64,000 nucleotides of DNA from Martelella mediterranea (GTDB lineage Bacteria; Pseudomonadota; Alphaproteobacteria; Rhizobiales; Rhizobiaceae): NCBI RefSeq assembly GCF_004342225.1, contig NZ_SMAR01000006.1, forward strand, positions 1 through 64,000, in the 5' to 3' direction. Shown here one piece after another: positions 9,286 to 18,711 of this stretch. Made by a program: the position numbers and the translations under genes. The notes beneath the pieces were generated by a model that did no database searches, was not told where the DNA came from, and was given only the letters and a program-made list of their open reading frames with translations. Position 1 is the stretch's first letter. The number at the start of each line of letters is the position of its first letter.

Positions 9286-9936
9286 ATGGACTTTATTCCG
9301 ACACTGCCTGTTCTCCTCACCTTTTCAGCCGCCACACTGCTTCTGGCGCTCACGCCCGGCCCCGATATGACGCTTTCGATCAACAAGGCACTGCGTCACG
9401 GCAAAGGCGCAGGCCTGATGGTTCTGGCAGGGACCAATCTCGGGCTGTGCGTCCACACGCTTCTGGTTGCCTTCGGCGTATCTGCGCTGATCATTGCATC
9501 GCCAGCAGCCTTCTTTATTCTGAAAACGGGTGGCGCGGCCTATCTGTTCTGGCTGGCGGTGATGGCCATTCGCAAGGGTAATAATTTTGTGCTGGAGGCT
9601 GAGGCAACACCACAAAGGCAAAAGGGCCAGCTGCGCGCGGCGATGGCGAGCGGCTTCTGGGTCAATATCCTCAACCCCAAAATCATCATATTTTTCATGA
9701 CATTTCTGCCGCAATTCGTTGAGGCCAGCGACCCGAATGTCACCGGAAAGCTGATCTTTCTCGGCTTCACCTTCATCGCTGTCGCTTTGCTCCCAACGAT
9801 TGCGATTGTGCTCGCAGCCCATCAGCTTTCAGGCTGGCTGATGGCCCACAAGAAAACACTCCGGCTGATCGATTATCTGTTTGCCAGCGTCTTCTCGCTG
9901 TTCGCCGTCAAAATCCTGCTGACACAGGGACGGTAG
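9286..9936 (+). CDS. LysE/RhtB family amino-acid exporter
   Basis: A 216-aa inner-membrane protein with about six hydrophobic segments. The family signature LTPGPDMTLSINKALRHGKGAGLMVLAGTNLG sits at about residues 22-53, and the mid-protein WVNILNPKIIIFFMTFLPQF motif is typical of RhtB proteins. GAGG lies 8 bases before the ATG. It is divergent from purC and ends 3 bases from the convergent rlmN stop. Family members export lysine, threonine, homoserine or related amino acids; the substrate here is unknown. Confidence 0.9.
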   Translation: MDFIPTLPVLLTFSAATLLLALTPGPDMTLSINKALRHGKGAGLMVLAGTNLGLCVHTLLVAFGVSALIIASPAAFFILKTGGAAYLFWLAVMAIRKGNNFVLEAEATPQRQKGQLRAAMASGFWVNILNPKIIIFFMTFLPQFVEASDPNVTGKLIFLGFTFIAVALLPTIAIVLAAHQLSGWLMAHKKTLRLIDYLFASVFSLFAVKILLTQGR

Positions 9937-9939
9937 GGC

Positions 9940-11169
9940 CTATTCCGCTCTGCCCCCGATCGACATCGCCTCATAGGCCATGCGTTCAGTTTTGCGCATA
10001 CGCTCGGATTCGGATTTGAGCTGACCGCAGGCCGCCAGGATATCACGACCGCGTGGCGTGCGGATCGGCGAAGCGTAACCGGCCTGATTGATGAAATCGG
10101 CAAAACGCTCAATCGTCTCCCAGTCAGAACACTGGTAGTTCGATCCCGGCCATGGATTGAACGGGATAAGATTGATCTTTGCCGGGATACCCTTGAGAAG
10201 TTTCACCAGATCTCGGGCGTCTTCAAGGCTGTCATTCACATCCTTCAGCATCACATATTCAAAGGTAATGCGCCGGGCATTGGAAAGCCCCGGATAATCG
10301 CGACAGGCCTGAATCAGTTGTTCAAGGGGATATTTCTTATTGATCGGCACCAGAATGTTACGCAGATCATCCCTTACGGCATGGAGCGAGATTGCCAGCA
10401 TACAGCCGATCTCCTCGCCGGTGCGATACATTTCCGGTACGACACCTGAAGTCGAAAGCGTGATGCGCCGCTTGGACATGGATAATCCATCCTCAGCCGA
10501 GGCAATCAGCAGCGCTTTCTTCACCTGCTCGAAATTATAAAGCGGCTCACCCATGCCCATCATCACGATGTTGGTGACCTTGCGATCAGATTCAGGGATG
10601 AAAGCACCGTTTGGCGCATCCCGGTTGGGGAAATCGCCCAGTGCATCGCGGGCCACCAGCAACTGACCAAGGATTTCTTCCGGGCGCAGATTGCGCACCA
10701 GACGCTGCGTTCCGGTATGACAGAATGAACATGTCAGCGTGCAGCCAACCTGGCTGGAAATGCACAGCGTGCCGCGATCTTCCTCAGGGATATAAACCGT
10801 CTCGATTTCGACCGGCTTTCCCGCGCCATGGGCAGGAAAACGGATCAGCCATTTGCGGGTGCCATCTGATGACATCTGCTCGGTAACGATTTCCGGGCGC
10901 TCAACGGAAAATGCCACATCCATTTTGACGCGCAGATCCTTGGCGATATTGGTCATATCGGCGAATTCTGAAACGCCACGCACATAAAGCCAGTTCCATA
11001 TCTGGTTGACGCGCATTTTCAGCTGCCGCTCAGGCACACCGATATCGTACAGCGCCTCAGCCATTTCCGGCTTGGAAAGCCCGATCAGGGACGGCTTCGG
11101 CACCCGGACGGCAGCATTCGCGCCACGGCGGGCTTCAATATCGATAGTTGCGGTTCCCGAAACGGACAT
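9940..11169 (-). CDS. rlmN: Dual-specificity 23S rRNA m2A2503 / tRNA m2A37 methyltransferase
   Basis: Radical-SAM methyltransferase of 409 aa that adds a C2 methyl group to adenine 2503 of 23S rRNA. The 4Fe-4S cluster motif CxxxCxxC is seen as CTLTCSFC with Cys143, Cys147 and Cys150. Other family blocks are [42 protein letters not shown] and [16 protein letters not shown]-like text near the C-terminus. The length is the usual one for alphaproteobacteria, slightly longer at the N-terminus than E. coli RlmN. It stands alone between convergent LysE and the upstream IalB-like gene. Confidence 0.96.
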   Translation of the reverse strand: MSVSGTATIDIEARRGANAAVRVPKPSLIGLSKPEMAEALYDIGVPERQLKMRVNQIWNWLYVRGVSEFADMTNIAKDLRVKMDVAFSVERPEIVTEQMSSDGTRKWLIRFPAHGAGKPVEIETVYIPEEDRGTLCISSQVGCTLTCSFCHTGTQRLVRNLRPEEILGQLLVARDALGDFPNRDAPNGAFIPESDRKVTNIVMMGMGEPLYNFEQVKKALLIASAEDGLSMSKRRITLSTSGVVPEMYRTGEEIGCMLAISLHAVRDDLRNILVPINKKYPLEQLIQACRDYPGLSNARRITFEYVMLKDVNDSLEDARDLVKLLKGIPAKINLIPFNPWPGSNYQCSDWETIERFADFINQAGYASPIRTPRGRDILAACGQLKSESERMRKTERMAYEAMSIGGRAE

Positions 11170-11419
11170 CGGTCGGCTCCAAACGAAACAGGCGGCCGCA
11201 GTGTCTGGCGTTCTTTACAAGCAAAGAAACCGGCAGAAGCGCGTCCGCAAAACGGAAAAAAGAAGTCTCACAAAGGCAAACCTTCAGATTCGCCACCCAT
11301 CGCCTGCGACCAGAGACAGTCATACCGGCAGGCATTTTCGAAAGCCAATAGCACGGATTTCAGGTTTCGTCACCCGGATTGAGCGTTTCCGCAGGCGGCC
11401 TGCCCAAAAAGGACCATAC
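11170..11419. other. Intergenic region upstream of rlmN
   Basis: About 250 bases with no supported gene. It should hold the rlmN promoter; I could not pick clear -35/-10 boxes. The right end is the terminator of the next gene. Confidence 0.4.
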
Positions 11420-11450
11420 AAAACAAAAAGACCCGGTCATACGACCGGGC
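11420..11450 (-). terminator. Rho-independent terminator of the IalB-like gene
   Basis: On the minus strand CCCGGTC-GTAT-GACCGGG is followed by TCTTTTTGTTTTG, 28 bases after the stop of the gene at 11479. Confidence 0.85.
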
Positions 11451-11478
11451 CGTCAAATGAACGATTGACTGAAAGACT

Positions 11479-11982
11479 TTACTTGCAGGCGCTGATCTTG
11501 TTCAGCGCTGCCGTAATCCCGATCAGCGAATAGGTGTGAACGGTATTTGTGCCACGGGCAGACGTCGCCCGGACTTCCATGGTCCGGCCAGCCTTCAATG
11601 CATTAACAAGCGTTGGCTCCTGAGCGGCATTTTCAAGCCAGGCGCCTTTGCCCTTGTGGTACATCGGGAAGCTTTTGCCATCCACGACGACGTTGACATT
11701 CGATCCGTCACGCAGGCTGTAACCGAACATGGCCTGCGGCTCGAGCGAAACATTCTGGCCCGGATACTTGGTGACAACAAAATAGTTATCGCCATGATCG
11801 ACGTTTGCCGGCTCTTTTTTGGCCGGTACGGAGAGTACGTAGCAAACCTTACCATCACTCGAATCATAGGAATACGCGACCCAGGCATCGAATTTCTGAA
11901 TGGGCGTGGGTGTCTGTGCGGAAGCGATCGAAGCGCCCGCGAACAGGAGCGCCAATACGAGAACGATTCTTTTTGCCAACAT
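11479..11982 (-). CDS. Invasion-associated locus B (IalB) family periplasmic protein
   Basis: A 167-aa secreted protein. ATG at 11982 is chosen because AGGATC lies just upstream and it gives a clean signal peptide (MLAKRIVLVLALLFAGASIASAQ). The mature part has the IalB-type features FDAWVAYSY, a CYVLSVPAKKEPANVDHGDNYFVVTKYP block, SLRDGSNVNVVVDG, and a C-terminal Cys (ISACK) that could pair with the Cys of KVCYVL. Bartonella IalB is linked to erythrocyte invasion, but most alphaproteobacteria carry several paralogues of unknown role. It is monocistronic with its own terminator. Confidence 0.85.
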   Translation of the reverse strand: MLAKRIVLVLALLFAGASIASAQTPTPIQKFDAWVAYSYDSSDGKVCYVLSVPAKKEPANVDHGDNYFVVTKYPGQNVSLEPQAMFGYSLRDGSNVNVVVDGKSFPMYHKGKGAWLENAAQEPTLVNALKAGRTMEVRATSARGTNTVHTYSLIGITAALNKISACK

Positions 11983-12231
11983 GTGATCCTGCCGTTTTAT
12001 CTCTGCCTGCCGCCAGTCCGGTTTCATGTCGAACACACCGGACTGTTAGCTGATGATTTGCCCAAAGTGATACGCATTCGAGGTTACCAAAGAGTCAACG
12101 AACAGGGTTTGCCGGCCTTCCTTTTCGAAAGTGGCCCCGCACTTTTTGATAACCGAGTGCTTCCAGCGGTGTTTAGGCGGTCAAAGACGGCAAGAATGGG
12201 GCATCCTCACCATCAAATATGACTAATATTA

Positions 12232-12609
12232 TCACTCATTGCTGAACGTTTCGAGTGCATGATCGGCCTTCTGATAGTGCGTATCCTGCATATTCCGGCG
12301 AATCATGGTCATCGCTGTCATCAGCACCGCCAGATCATCCGAAAAACCGACAATCGCAAAAAAGTCCGGTATGATGTCAGCAGGCATGATGAAATAAGCC
12401 AGTGCGGCAAACAGGATAGCTCTTGCGCCCAGCGGGGTGTCTTTATCAGTGGCACAATAAAAGGCCGCGACCGCATCGCGTGCAAACGGAATATGCGCTG
12501 CGGTCTTTTTCAGCTTGCCCCAGAAACCCGCGCGCACGGCCTTCTCATTTTGCTCACGCGTCTTTTCATCGCCTGGTTCAAGGATTTCACCATATCTGAT
12601 TTCGTCCAT
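12232..12609 (-). CDS. YkvA/DUF1232 family membrane protein
   Basis: A 125-aa protein with the DUF1232 core: ARAILFAALAYFIMPADIIPDFFAIVGFSDDLAVL at about residues 60-95. The phrase P-x-D-x-IPDF...G..DD is the family hallmark. ATG at 12609 is favoured by a strong AAGGAGCC ribosome binding site; an upstream in-frame start at 12657 would overlap the next gene. The function of the family is not known. It lies 44 bases downstream of the pterin dehydratase gene and may be co-transcribed with it. Confidence 0.88.
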   Translation of the reverse strand: MDEIRYGEILEPGDEKTREQNEKAVRAGFWGKLKKTAAHIPFARDAVAAFYCATDKDTPLGARAILFAALAYFIMPADIIPDFFAIVGFSDDLAVLMTAMTMIRRNMQDTHYQKADHALETFSNE

Positions 12610-12653
12610 AAAAGGCTCCTTCGCCCACTGATATAAGGCGTCATCATGCCTGT

Positions 12654-12959
12654 TCAAACGTCAAACCGGGCAGCAGCGGCATTCATCATTCGTGCCATCT
12701 CAAGATCGAGCCGGGTGATACCGCCCGCGGAATGGGTCGACAGGAGAACGTGGACCTTGTTGTATACATTGCTCCATTCAGGGTGATGGTCAGCCTTTTC
12801 CGCAGCCAATGCACACTCACTCATGAAGGCGAATGCCTCCCGGAAATTGCGAAACCTGAAGTCACGGGTGATGGCGGCGTGATCATCGGACAACGCCCAG
12901 CCGGTAAGATCACGCACAGCATCTTCAATGGCAGCCTGATCCAGTCGTTCATTCGTCAT
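12654..12959 (-). CDS. phhB: Pterin-4a-carbinolamine dehydratase
   Basis: A 101-aa protein of the PCD/DCoH family, which dehydrates 4a-hydroxytetrahydrobiopterin to recycle the pterin cofactor used by aromatic amino-acid hydroxylases. The active-site motif is seen as EKADHHPEWSNVYNKVHVLLSTH with the His-His-Pro-Glu-Trp core. ATG at 12959 has GGGGAG 8 bases upstream; a longer frame to 13028 lacks support. No phenylalanine hydroxylase gene is nearby, so the role here may be general pterin repair. Confidence 0.92.
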   Translation of the reverse strand: MTNERLDQAAIEDAVRDLTGWALSDDHAAITRDFRFRNFREAFAFMSECALAAEKADHHPEWSNVYNKVHVLLSTHSAGGITRLDLEMARMMNAAAARFDV

Positions 12960-13121
12960 CTCAACATCTCCCCTTTCTCGGATACGTCCTCTTTTTAAGA
13001 AAGCGCACGAATTGCGAAATGGTTTCAAATCGCGTTAAGACTTCAACAAGGCACGATAAAAAGCATTGTTCAGCCCGCCATCATATCCAAACGCATTATT
13101 CAGGACAAAATTGCAAAGATC

Positions 13122-13592
13122 ATGACTATCGGCAAAAGCGCATCAATCCTGTTCGTCTGCACCGGAAACATCTGCCGTTCACCTCTGGCTGAAGGCATAT
13201 TTCGCCATCTTGTCACGGAAGCCGGGCGTGATGCCGATGTCCTGATCGACTCGGCCGGAACCGGCGGCTGGCATGAGGGAGAGCTGCCTGACCCGCGCTC
13301 GCGGGCGATTGCGAAAACACACGGCATTGACATTTCAGGTCAGCGCGCGCGGCAGATCAGGCCAGACGACTTTAACCGTTTTTCACTGATCCTGGCTATG
13401 GATCGTGGCAATCTGGCATCCCTGAGACGCAGCGCAGGCAGCACAAGCTCAGCCGAGATCGCACTCTTCAATCAGTACACACTTGGCCAGAATAAGGATG
13501 TTCCGGACCCCTATTACGGCGGCGAAGACGGTTTTCTCAACGTTTACAACATGCTCTTGGCAGGTTGCCAGTCATTGCTGTCAAAATCATAA
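13122..13592 (+). CDS. Low-molecular-weight protein-tyrosine phosphatase
   Basis: A 156-aa enzyme of the LMW-PTP family. The phosphate loop CX5R(S) is CTGNICRS with nucleophile Cys13 and Arg19; the general acid is Asp129 in DVPDPYYGG. No secretion signal is present. The last 49 bases overlap the 3' end of the convergent thpR gene. A tyrosine kinase or exopolysaccharide gene, its common partner, is not in the neighbourhood, so the substrate is open. Confidence 0.93.
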   Translation: MTIGKSASILFVCTGNICRSPLAEGIFRHLVTEAGRDADVLIDSAGTGGWHEGELPDPRSRAIAKTHGIDISGQRARQIRPDDFNRFSLILAMDRGNLASLRRSAGSTSSAEIALFNQYTLGQNKDVPDPYYGGEDGFLNVYNMLLAGCQSLLSKS

Positions 13593-14137
13593 GCCTCAGC
13601 CGGATCAAAGAGGTCGAACGCCTCCTCAATCTGATAGGGCCCGCCACCGACAGAATCTCGCGAAGACATCAACACAAAGCGAGATGCGGTGAAAGGCAAT
13701 GTCTGGAAGTTACCGCGCGCAGCGAGATAGTCGACCACATCGGGAACTTTCGAGCCGCGGAGCCTTGCCAGCGTAACATGCGGCGAAAACTTGCGCGGGT
13801 CAGCCCCAAGACCGATACGCTGACAGATTCTTTCGATTTCCCCCTGCAAGGCATAGAGCTCCGGCGTGGGCGAAACGCCAGCCCAGATCGCATGCGGCTT
13901 CTTGTTGCCGAAGGCGCCGGTTCCTGAAAGGTGGAGCTGAAAAGCAGAGCGATCAATCCGATCAAGCCAGTGAACGACTTCATCTGCTGTGCGGAAGTCA
14001 ACATCGCCGATGAACCGCAGAGTAATGTGGTAATTCTCCACATCAATCCAGCGGGCCCCGGGAAGGCCGCCGCGCAGAAGCGAGAGGCTCAAAGCCTGTT
14101 CGCGCGGAATTTCGAGGGCGGTGAACAATCTCGGCAT
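13544..14137 (-). CDS. thpR: RNA 2',3'-cyclic phosphodiesterase (2H family)
   Basis: A 197-aa 2H phosphoesterase formerly called 2'-5' RNA ligase. Both catalytic HxT motifs are visible: NYHITLRFIGDVD at about residues 36-48 and FSPHVTLARLRG at about 122-133. The N-terminus MPRLFTALEIP is typical. The family opens 2',3'-cyclic phosphates on RNA ends. The gene is convergent with, and overlaps, the phosphatase gene by 49 bases. Confidence 0.92.
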   Translation of the reverse strand: MPRLFTALEIPREQALSLSLLRGGLPGARWIDVENYHITLRFIGDVDFRTADEVVHWLDRIDRSAFQLHLSGTGAFGNKKPHAIWAGVSPTPELYALQGEIERICQRIGLGADPRKFSPHVTLARLRGSKVPDVVDYLAARGNFQTLPFTASRFVLMSSRDSVGGGPYQIEEAFDLFDPAEAYDFDSNDWQPAKSML

Positions 14138-14211
14138 GGCGAGCTCCCCGAATCTGCATCTGACACCATCAGCGAATCATTTAACTCCATCAGACGCAAG
14201 GCCTATTTTTA

Positions 14212-14850
14212 TTATCCCCTGATTGTTTTTATGAACGCTTCAACCGCAGGCAGTGTATTTTCAACCATGACCTCCACGCCGTCGGCGTTAGGATGCATAC
14301 CGTCGGAAAGCTGAAGATCCGGATGCGTCGTGACGCCGTTCAGAAAAAACGGATAAAGCGGCAGACTGTAGCGACTTGCCAGATCATCATAGACCGGATT
14401 GAACTCGGCGGCATAATCCTCGCCCATGTTCGGCGGCGCCATCATGCCCATCAGCATCACCGGAATATCGCGCTCCTGAAGACGGGAGATGATCGCGGCA
14501 AGATTATCTTCAACTTTCTGCGGTGCGATGCCACGCAGGGCGTCGTTTGCACCAAGCTCAAGGATGACACCATCGGCGCCATCGGGAACGGACCAGTCGA
14601 CCCGCGCCAGCCCGCCGCTGGTCGTATCACCGGAAACACCGGCATTGATCACAGAGATTTGATAGCCCTTTGCTTCTAAAGCGGCCTGAAGCCTTGTCGG
14701 ATAGTCTTCCCCCGAACCCAGTTGATATCCCGCAACAAGACTGTCTCCAAGCACCACGATTTCAAGCGGCTCCGCCTCTTCAGCTAAGACTGCACTGCTA
14801 AAAGCAGCCGTTGCAGCAAAAACAATCGGGGCTATCGCTTTCAATCGCAT
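14212..14850 (-). CDS. tesA: Periplasmic GDSL esterase (arylesterase / TesA type)
   Basis: A 212-aa SGNH hydrolase related to E. coli TesA (thioesterase I/protease I/lysophospholipase L1). A signal peptide (about residues 1-23, ending VLAEE) sends it to the periplasm. Block I is VVLGDSLVAGYQL with the nucleophile Ser; block II has the Gly in GVSGDTTSGG; block III is ELGANDALRGI; block V has the Asp and His in SDGMHPNADG. It is divergent from an ABC ATPase/permease pair, the same arrangement as tesA-ybbA-ybbP in E. coli. Confidence 0.92.
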   Translation of the reverse strand: MRLKAIAPIVFAATAAFSSAVLAEEAEPLEIVVLGDSLVAGYQLGSGEDYPTRLQAALEAKGYQISVINAGVSGDTTSGGLARVDWSVPDGADGVILELGANDALRGIAPQKVEDNLAAIISRLQERDIPVMLMGMMAPPNMGEDYAAEFNPVYDDLASRYSLPLYPFFLNGVTTHPDLQLSDGMHPNADGVEVMVENTLPAVEAFIKTIRG

Positions 14851-14945
14851 GATCGGGCTCCTAAATCTTTTTGGTCCACTGGTGGCGGGACTGCGTAAAC
14901 CTTTATGTGTTCATTGAGACAGCATTTTCAAAGCGAGACAACAAT

Positions 14946-15650
14946 TTGGCCGATACTCTCATCAAAATTGAAGACGCGGAACTGACGCTTGGCAACGGTT
15001 CAGCTGCAGTGCATGTCCTTAAAGGAATGTCACTGGATATCGCCCGTGGTGCGTCCGTCGGCATTCTCGGACCATCGGGTTCGGGAAAGTCAACGCTTCT
15101 GATGGTCATTGCCGGTCTTGAAAGGCTCGACAACGGTGAAATCACAATTGGTCAAACAGCACTTTCTCCGCTTTCCGAAGATGCGCTGGCGGCATTTCGC
15201 GGCGAAAACATCGGCATTGTTTTTCAGTCATTTCACTTGATCGCGAACATGACCGCTCTGGAAAATGCTGCCATTCCACTGGAACTTGCAGGCAGGAGCG
15301 ACGCTTTCGAGCGGGCGCGCGAAGCCCTCAAAAGCGTTGGCCTGGGGCACCGGCTGACGCACTATCCCGGCCAGCTTTCCGGTGGCGAACAACAACGCGT
15401 TGCCATTGCCCGCGCCCTTGCGCCTGAACCTTCCGTTCTGATCGCAGACGAGCCGACCGGCAATCTGGATGGTGAGACGGGAAAACAGATCGCCGAACTT
15501 TTATTCGAACGGCAGCGCGTGAGCGGCACAACGCTGGTGCTCGTGACGCATGACCCTGCACTTGCGGCGCGTTGCGACCGGCAGGTGCATGTGCGTTCCG
15601 GCGAAATTTTATCCCCTGAAGCCAGCAAAGCGGAACTTTCCGGCTCATGA
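14946..15650 (+). CDS. ybbA: ABC transporter ATP-binding protein, YbbA type
   Basis: ATPase subunit of a MacB/LolD-like exporter. Walker A is GPSGSGKSTLL, the signature is LSGGEQQRVAIARAL, and Walker B is VLIADEPTGNLDGETG. The start is most likely TTG at 14946, which begins the usual beta-strand (ADTLIKIEDAELTLG); an in-frame TTG at 14871 would add an atypical leader. Its stop overlaps the permease start (ATGA), so the two are coupled. In E. coli YbbA-YbbP sits beside TesA; its substrate is not established. Confidence 0.92.
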   Translation: MADTLIKIEDAELTLGNGSAAVHVLKGMSLDIARGASVGILGPSGSGKSTLLMVIAGLERLDNGEITIGQTALSPLSEDALAAFRGENIGIVFQSFHLIANMTALENAAIPLELAGRSDAFERAREALKSVGLGHRLTHYPGQLSGGEQQRVAIARALAPEPSVLIADEPTGNLDGETGKQIAELLFERQRVSGTTLVLVTHDPALAARCDRQVHVRSGEILSPEASKAELSGS

Positions 15651-18196
15651 ACCCCAACCGTATCCGCCCCTTACTCGCTCTGAGGCTGGCGCTGCGCGAA
15701 ATGCGCGGTGGCCTTTCCGGTTTCTATATTTTCCTGTCTTGCATCGCCCTCGGTGTTGCCGCAATCGCCGCCGTCAACTCGGTCTCGCAGGCTGTCAATC
15801 AGGGTATTGAAGAACGCGGCCGTGAAATTCTGGCCGGCGACATCCGCTTCGAGCGCGACAACGAGCCCATCGACGGGGATGCGCTGTCTTATGTTGAAGA
15901 TCTCGGAGATGTATCGCAATCGGTGACGTTGCGCTCGATGACACGGTTGCCTGATGGCTCCGATCAGTCGCTTGCCGAAGTGAAGGCCGTCGACGGCCTT
16001 TATCCACTTTATGGCGCGGTTGTTGCAGACCCGGCCCAGCCGGTCTCTCAGGCACTTGCAGAAGACGACGGCCGGTTCGGTGTTCTGGTCGCCCCGCTTC
16101 TGGCCGACCGTCTCGGCCTTGCCACAGGCGATACACTGCTTCTTGGCAATACGAGCCTCAGGGTATCGGGCACATTGGTGGAAGAGCCGGATGCCCTTTC
16201 GGAAGGTTTTGCCTTCGCGCCGCGCATTCTGATCAGCAGGCAGGCACTGGACGCATCCGGGCTGATCCGGCTGGGTAGTCTGATTGATTATTCATACCGC
16301 GTTCGTCTTTCAGATACGTCCGCTCCGCCGGAAACAGTCAAGGAACAGGCAGAGGATAAATTTCCCAATATTGGCTGGTCCGTCCGCACCTCGGATCGCG
16401 CAGCACCATCCTTAAGCGAAAATGTCGACCGGCTATCGGAATTCCTGACACTGGTCGGTCTGGCAACGCTGATTACAGGCGGAGTCGGCATTGCCAATGC
16501 GGTCAGCGCCTATCTGGAAAGCCGGCGCCGTGCGATTGCCGCGTTCAAATGCCTTGGTGCACCCGCCAATATGGTGGTGCTGATCTATCTCATTCAGATC
16601 ATGCTCGTTGCGCTGATCGGCATAGCCGCCGGCATGGTCTTTGGTGCAGTCATTCCATTGGTCGCCCTGCCCCTTCTGTCTTCACTCCTTGAAATCAGCT
16701 TCCCTCTTTCTGTCTATCCGCTGGCACTGGCCCTTGCGGCATTGTTTGGTTTGCTGACAGCCGGGGCCTTTGCCATTCTTCCGCTTTCTGCCGCACGGCA
16801 TGTTCCGGCAACCGCCCTGCTGCGTGAACATGGCTATGACGAGGGAAACCGGCCAGGCTGGCCTTATCTTCTGGCCGCAGGCCTGATCCTGGCAGCACTT
16901 TCAGCACTGGCAATCTTCACGACGGAAGAACGCTTCGTTGCCGCCGTATTCCTTGGCGCAACAGCCGTTGCGTTTCTGGTGCTGCGCATGGTTGCGTTCG
17001 CCATAAAGGCGCTGGCCCGCAAGGCGCCTCACACCAAAGCACCATCGCTTCGCCTTGCCATCGGCAACATTCACCGCCCCGGTTCGCTTACCGGATCAGT
17101 TGTTCTGTCACTGGGCCTTGGCCTGACACTGCTCGTTGCCTTGGCGCTGATTGACGGCAATCTCAACCGCGAGCTTTCCAGCACGTTGCCCGAGCGCGCC
17201 CCCAATTTCTTCTTCGTCGATATTCAGAACAATGAAGCCGACGGCTTCAAAGACCTGATCAGCAAAGAAGCGCCGGACGGCGACCTGACGCTTGTGCCAA
17301 TGCTGCGCGGGAGGATTGTATCCTTGAACGATACGCCTGCCAGCGAATGGGAGCCACCCACCGAAGAGGCCAACTGGGTGCTGCGCGGTGACCGCGGCGT
17401 GACCTATAATGCTGCACTTCCGGAAAACGCCACGCTTTCTGAGGGCAAGTGGTGGCCGGACGACTACAGCGGCAAACCGCTCGTCTCTTTTGCAGCACAA
17501 GAGGGGCGCGAACTGGGCCTTGAACTCGGCGACACGGTCACCGTGAACGTGCTTGGCCGTGATATCACCGCGACGATTGCCAATTTCCGGACAGTTGAAT
17601 GGGAATCGCTCTCGATCAACTTCGTCATGGTGTTTTCGCCGAACACATTTGCCGGCGCACCACATGCGTGGCTGGCAACCCTGACGGATGAGACCGCCGA
17701 TACTGCGAAGAACGCTGAAATTTTAGGCGCGGTGACCCGTACCTTCCCGACCGTCACCACAATCGAGGTCAAGGCTGCCCTCGAAATTGCCAGCGATCTC
17801 GTCGGCCAACTTGCCACGGCTATTCGCGCAGCCGCTGCAATTGCGCTGATCGCCTCTGTCCTTGTTCTTTCAGGCGCACTTGCGGCCGGCAATCGCCGTC
17901 GCGGTCATGATGCCGTGATCATGAAAACGCTGGGCGCGACCCGGCCTGCGCTCATCCGCGCCTTTGTCTATGAATATCTTCTGCTGGGCGCAATGACAGG
18001 CATCTTCGCACTGGTCGCAGGTTCTGCGGCTGCGTGGTATGCCCTAACGCAGATTATGATGCTGCCATTCAGTCTTCTGCCAACTGTTGCGCTTGCCACG
18101 ATTGCAGGTGCAGTGGCTGTGACCGTGGCAATCGGCCTTTTCGGGACGTGGCACCTTCTTGGCCAGAAGCCCGCGCTTTATCTGCGCGAGCTTTGA
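15647..18196 (+). CDS. ybbP: FtsX-like ABC permease, YbbP type
   Basis: An 849-aa integral membrane protein with an N-terminal membrane helix (FYIFLSCIALGVAAIAAVNSV), a large periplasmic domain, and two FtsX/MacB core repeats: LVGLATLITGGVGIANAVSAYLESRRRAIAAFKCLGA at about residues 265-305 and LIASVLVLSGALAAGNRRRGHDAVIMKTLGATR near 735-770. It is about the usual length of YbbP (some 800 aa). It pairs with the ATPase encoded just upstream with a 4-base overlap. Predicted role: release or repair of envelope lipids or lipoproteins together with TesA, by inference from the conserved gene order. Confidence 0.92.
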   Translation: MNPNRIRPLLALRLALREMRGGLSGFYIFLSCIALGVAAIAAVNSVSQAVNQGIEERGREILAGDIRFERDNEPIDGDALSYVEDLGDVSQSVTLRSMTRLPDGSDQSLAEVKAVDGLYPLYGAVVADPAQPVSQALAEDDGRFGVLVAPLLADRLGLATGDTLLLGNTSLRVSGTLVEEPDALSEGFAFAPRILISRQALDASGLIRLGSLIDYSYRVRLSDTSAPPETVKEQAEDKFPNIGWSVRTSDRAAPSLSENVDRLSEFLTLVGLATLITGGVGIANAVSAYLESRRRAIAAFKCLGAPANMVVLIYLIQIMLVALIGIAAGMVFGAVIPLVALPLLSSLLEISFPLSVYPLALALAALFGLLTAGAFAILPLSAARHVPATALLREHGYDEGNRPGWPYLLAAGLILAALSALAIFTTEERFVAAVFLGATAVAFLVLRMVAFAIKALARKAPHTKAPSLRLAIGNIHRPGSLTGSVVLSLGLGLTLLVALALIDGNLNRELSSTLPERAPNFFFVDIQNNEADGFKDLISKEAPDGDLTLVPMLRGRIVSLNDTPASEWEPPTEEANWVLRGDRGVTYNAALPENATLSEGKWWPDDYSGKPLVSFAAQEGRELGLELGDTVTVNVLGRDITATIANFRTVEWESLSINFVMVFSPNTFAGAPHAWLATLTDETADTAKNAEILGAVTRTFPTVTTIEVKAALEIASDLVGQLATAIRAAAAIALIASVLVLSGALAAGNRRRGHDAVIMKTLGATRPALIRAFVYEYLLLGAMTGIFALVAGSAAAWYALTQIMMLPFSLLPTVALATIAGAVAVTVAIGLFGTWHLLGQKPALYLREL

Positions 18197-18224
18197 GAGG
18201 TTTTGGCTTCACAAAGACCGTGTT

Positions 18225-18428
18225 CTACTTGTTCCGGCGAAGTTCGTCTAAAAGCTCTTCGTTGCGACGATCGGCAAAGAAGTTCTGGACCGAAAACACG
18301 GCCCAGATCGCCGCAACCGGCCAGCCTATCAGCGTGATCTGCAGGATCAGGCAGATGATGCCCGAAATCGGTTTGCCGATTGTGAAGAAAGAAAGCCAGG
18401 GCAAAACGACGGCAATGAAGTAGCGCAT
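18225..18428 (-). CDS. YqaE/Pmp3 family small membrane protein
   Basis: A 67-aa protein with two hydrophobic segments (FIAVVLPWLSFFTIG and GIICLILQITLIGWPVAAIWAVFSV) and a charged C-terminus ending DELRRNK. The IGWPVAAIWA turn is like the LGWIPGIIHA motif of Pmp3/YqaE stress peptides. ATG at 18428 is chosen over 18524 because AAGGA lies just upstream and the hydrophobic part starts at once. It is convergent with ybbP. Homologues affect membrane potential and salt stress; no direct evidence here. Confidence 0.75.
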   Translation of the reverse strand: MRYFIAVVLPWLSFFTIGKPISGIICLILQITLIGWPVAAIWAVFSVQNFFADRRNEELLDELRRNK

Positions 18429-18711
18429 GTGAATGTCCTTCGCTAAAAAGAGCAGAGCTGACAGGCTTTGCCAGCCTTGAAGGACTGGTAAATGGTGACC
18501 GCAATACGGCTTTTGCAGGTGCAACGCAGCAAAACTTACGAAAAATTGAGCTTTTCCAACCCGTTTTACGCCTGAATCGGCTTGTAACAGATGCCATGAA
18601 CGATCATATTATCTCCAGGCTTGCTGGGCCCCGCAGCGGCGCCTGGGTGCTTTCATTCAAAGGTAGTACCCGACACCGTGATTCACAAAGGGGCTTTAAA
18701 AGAGGAAATTG

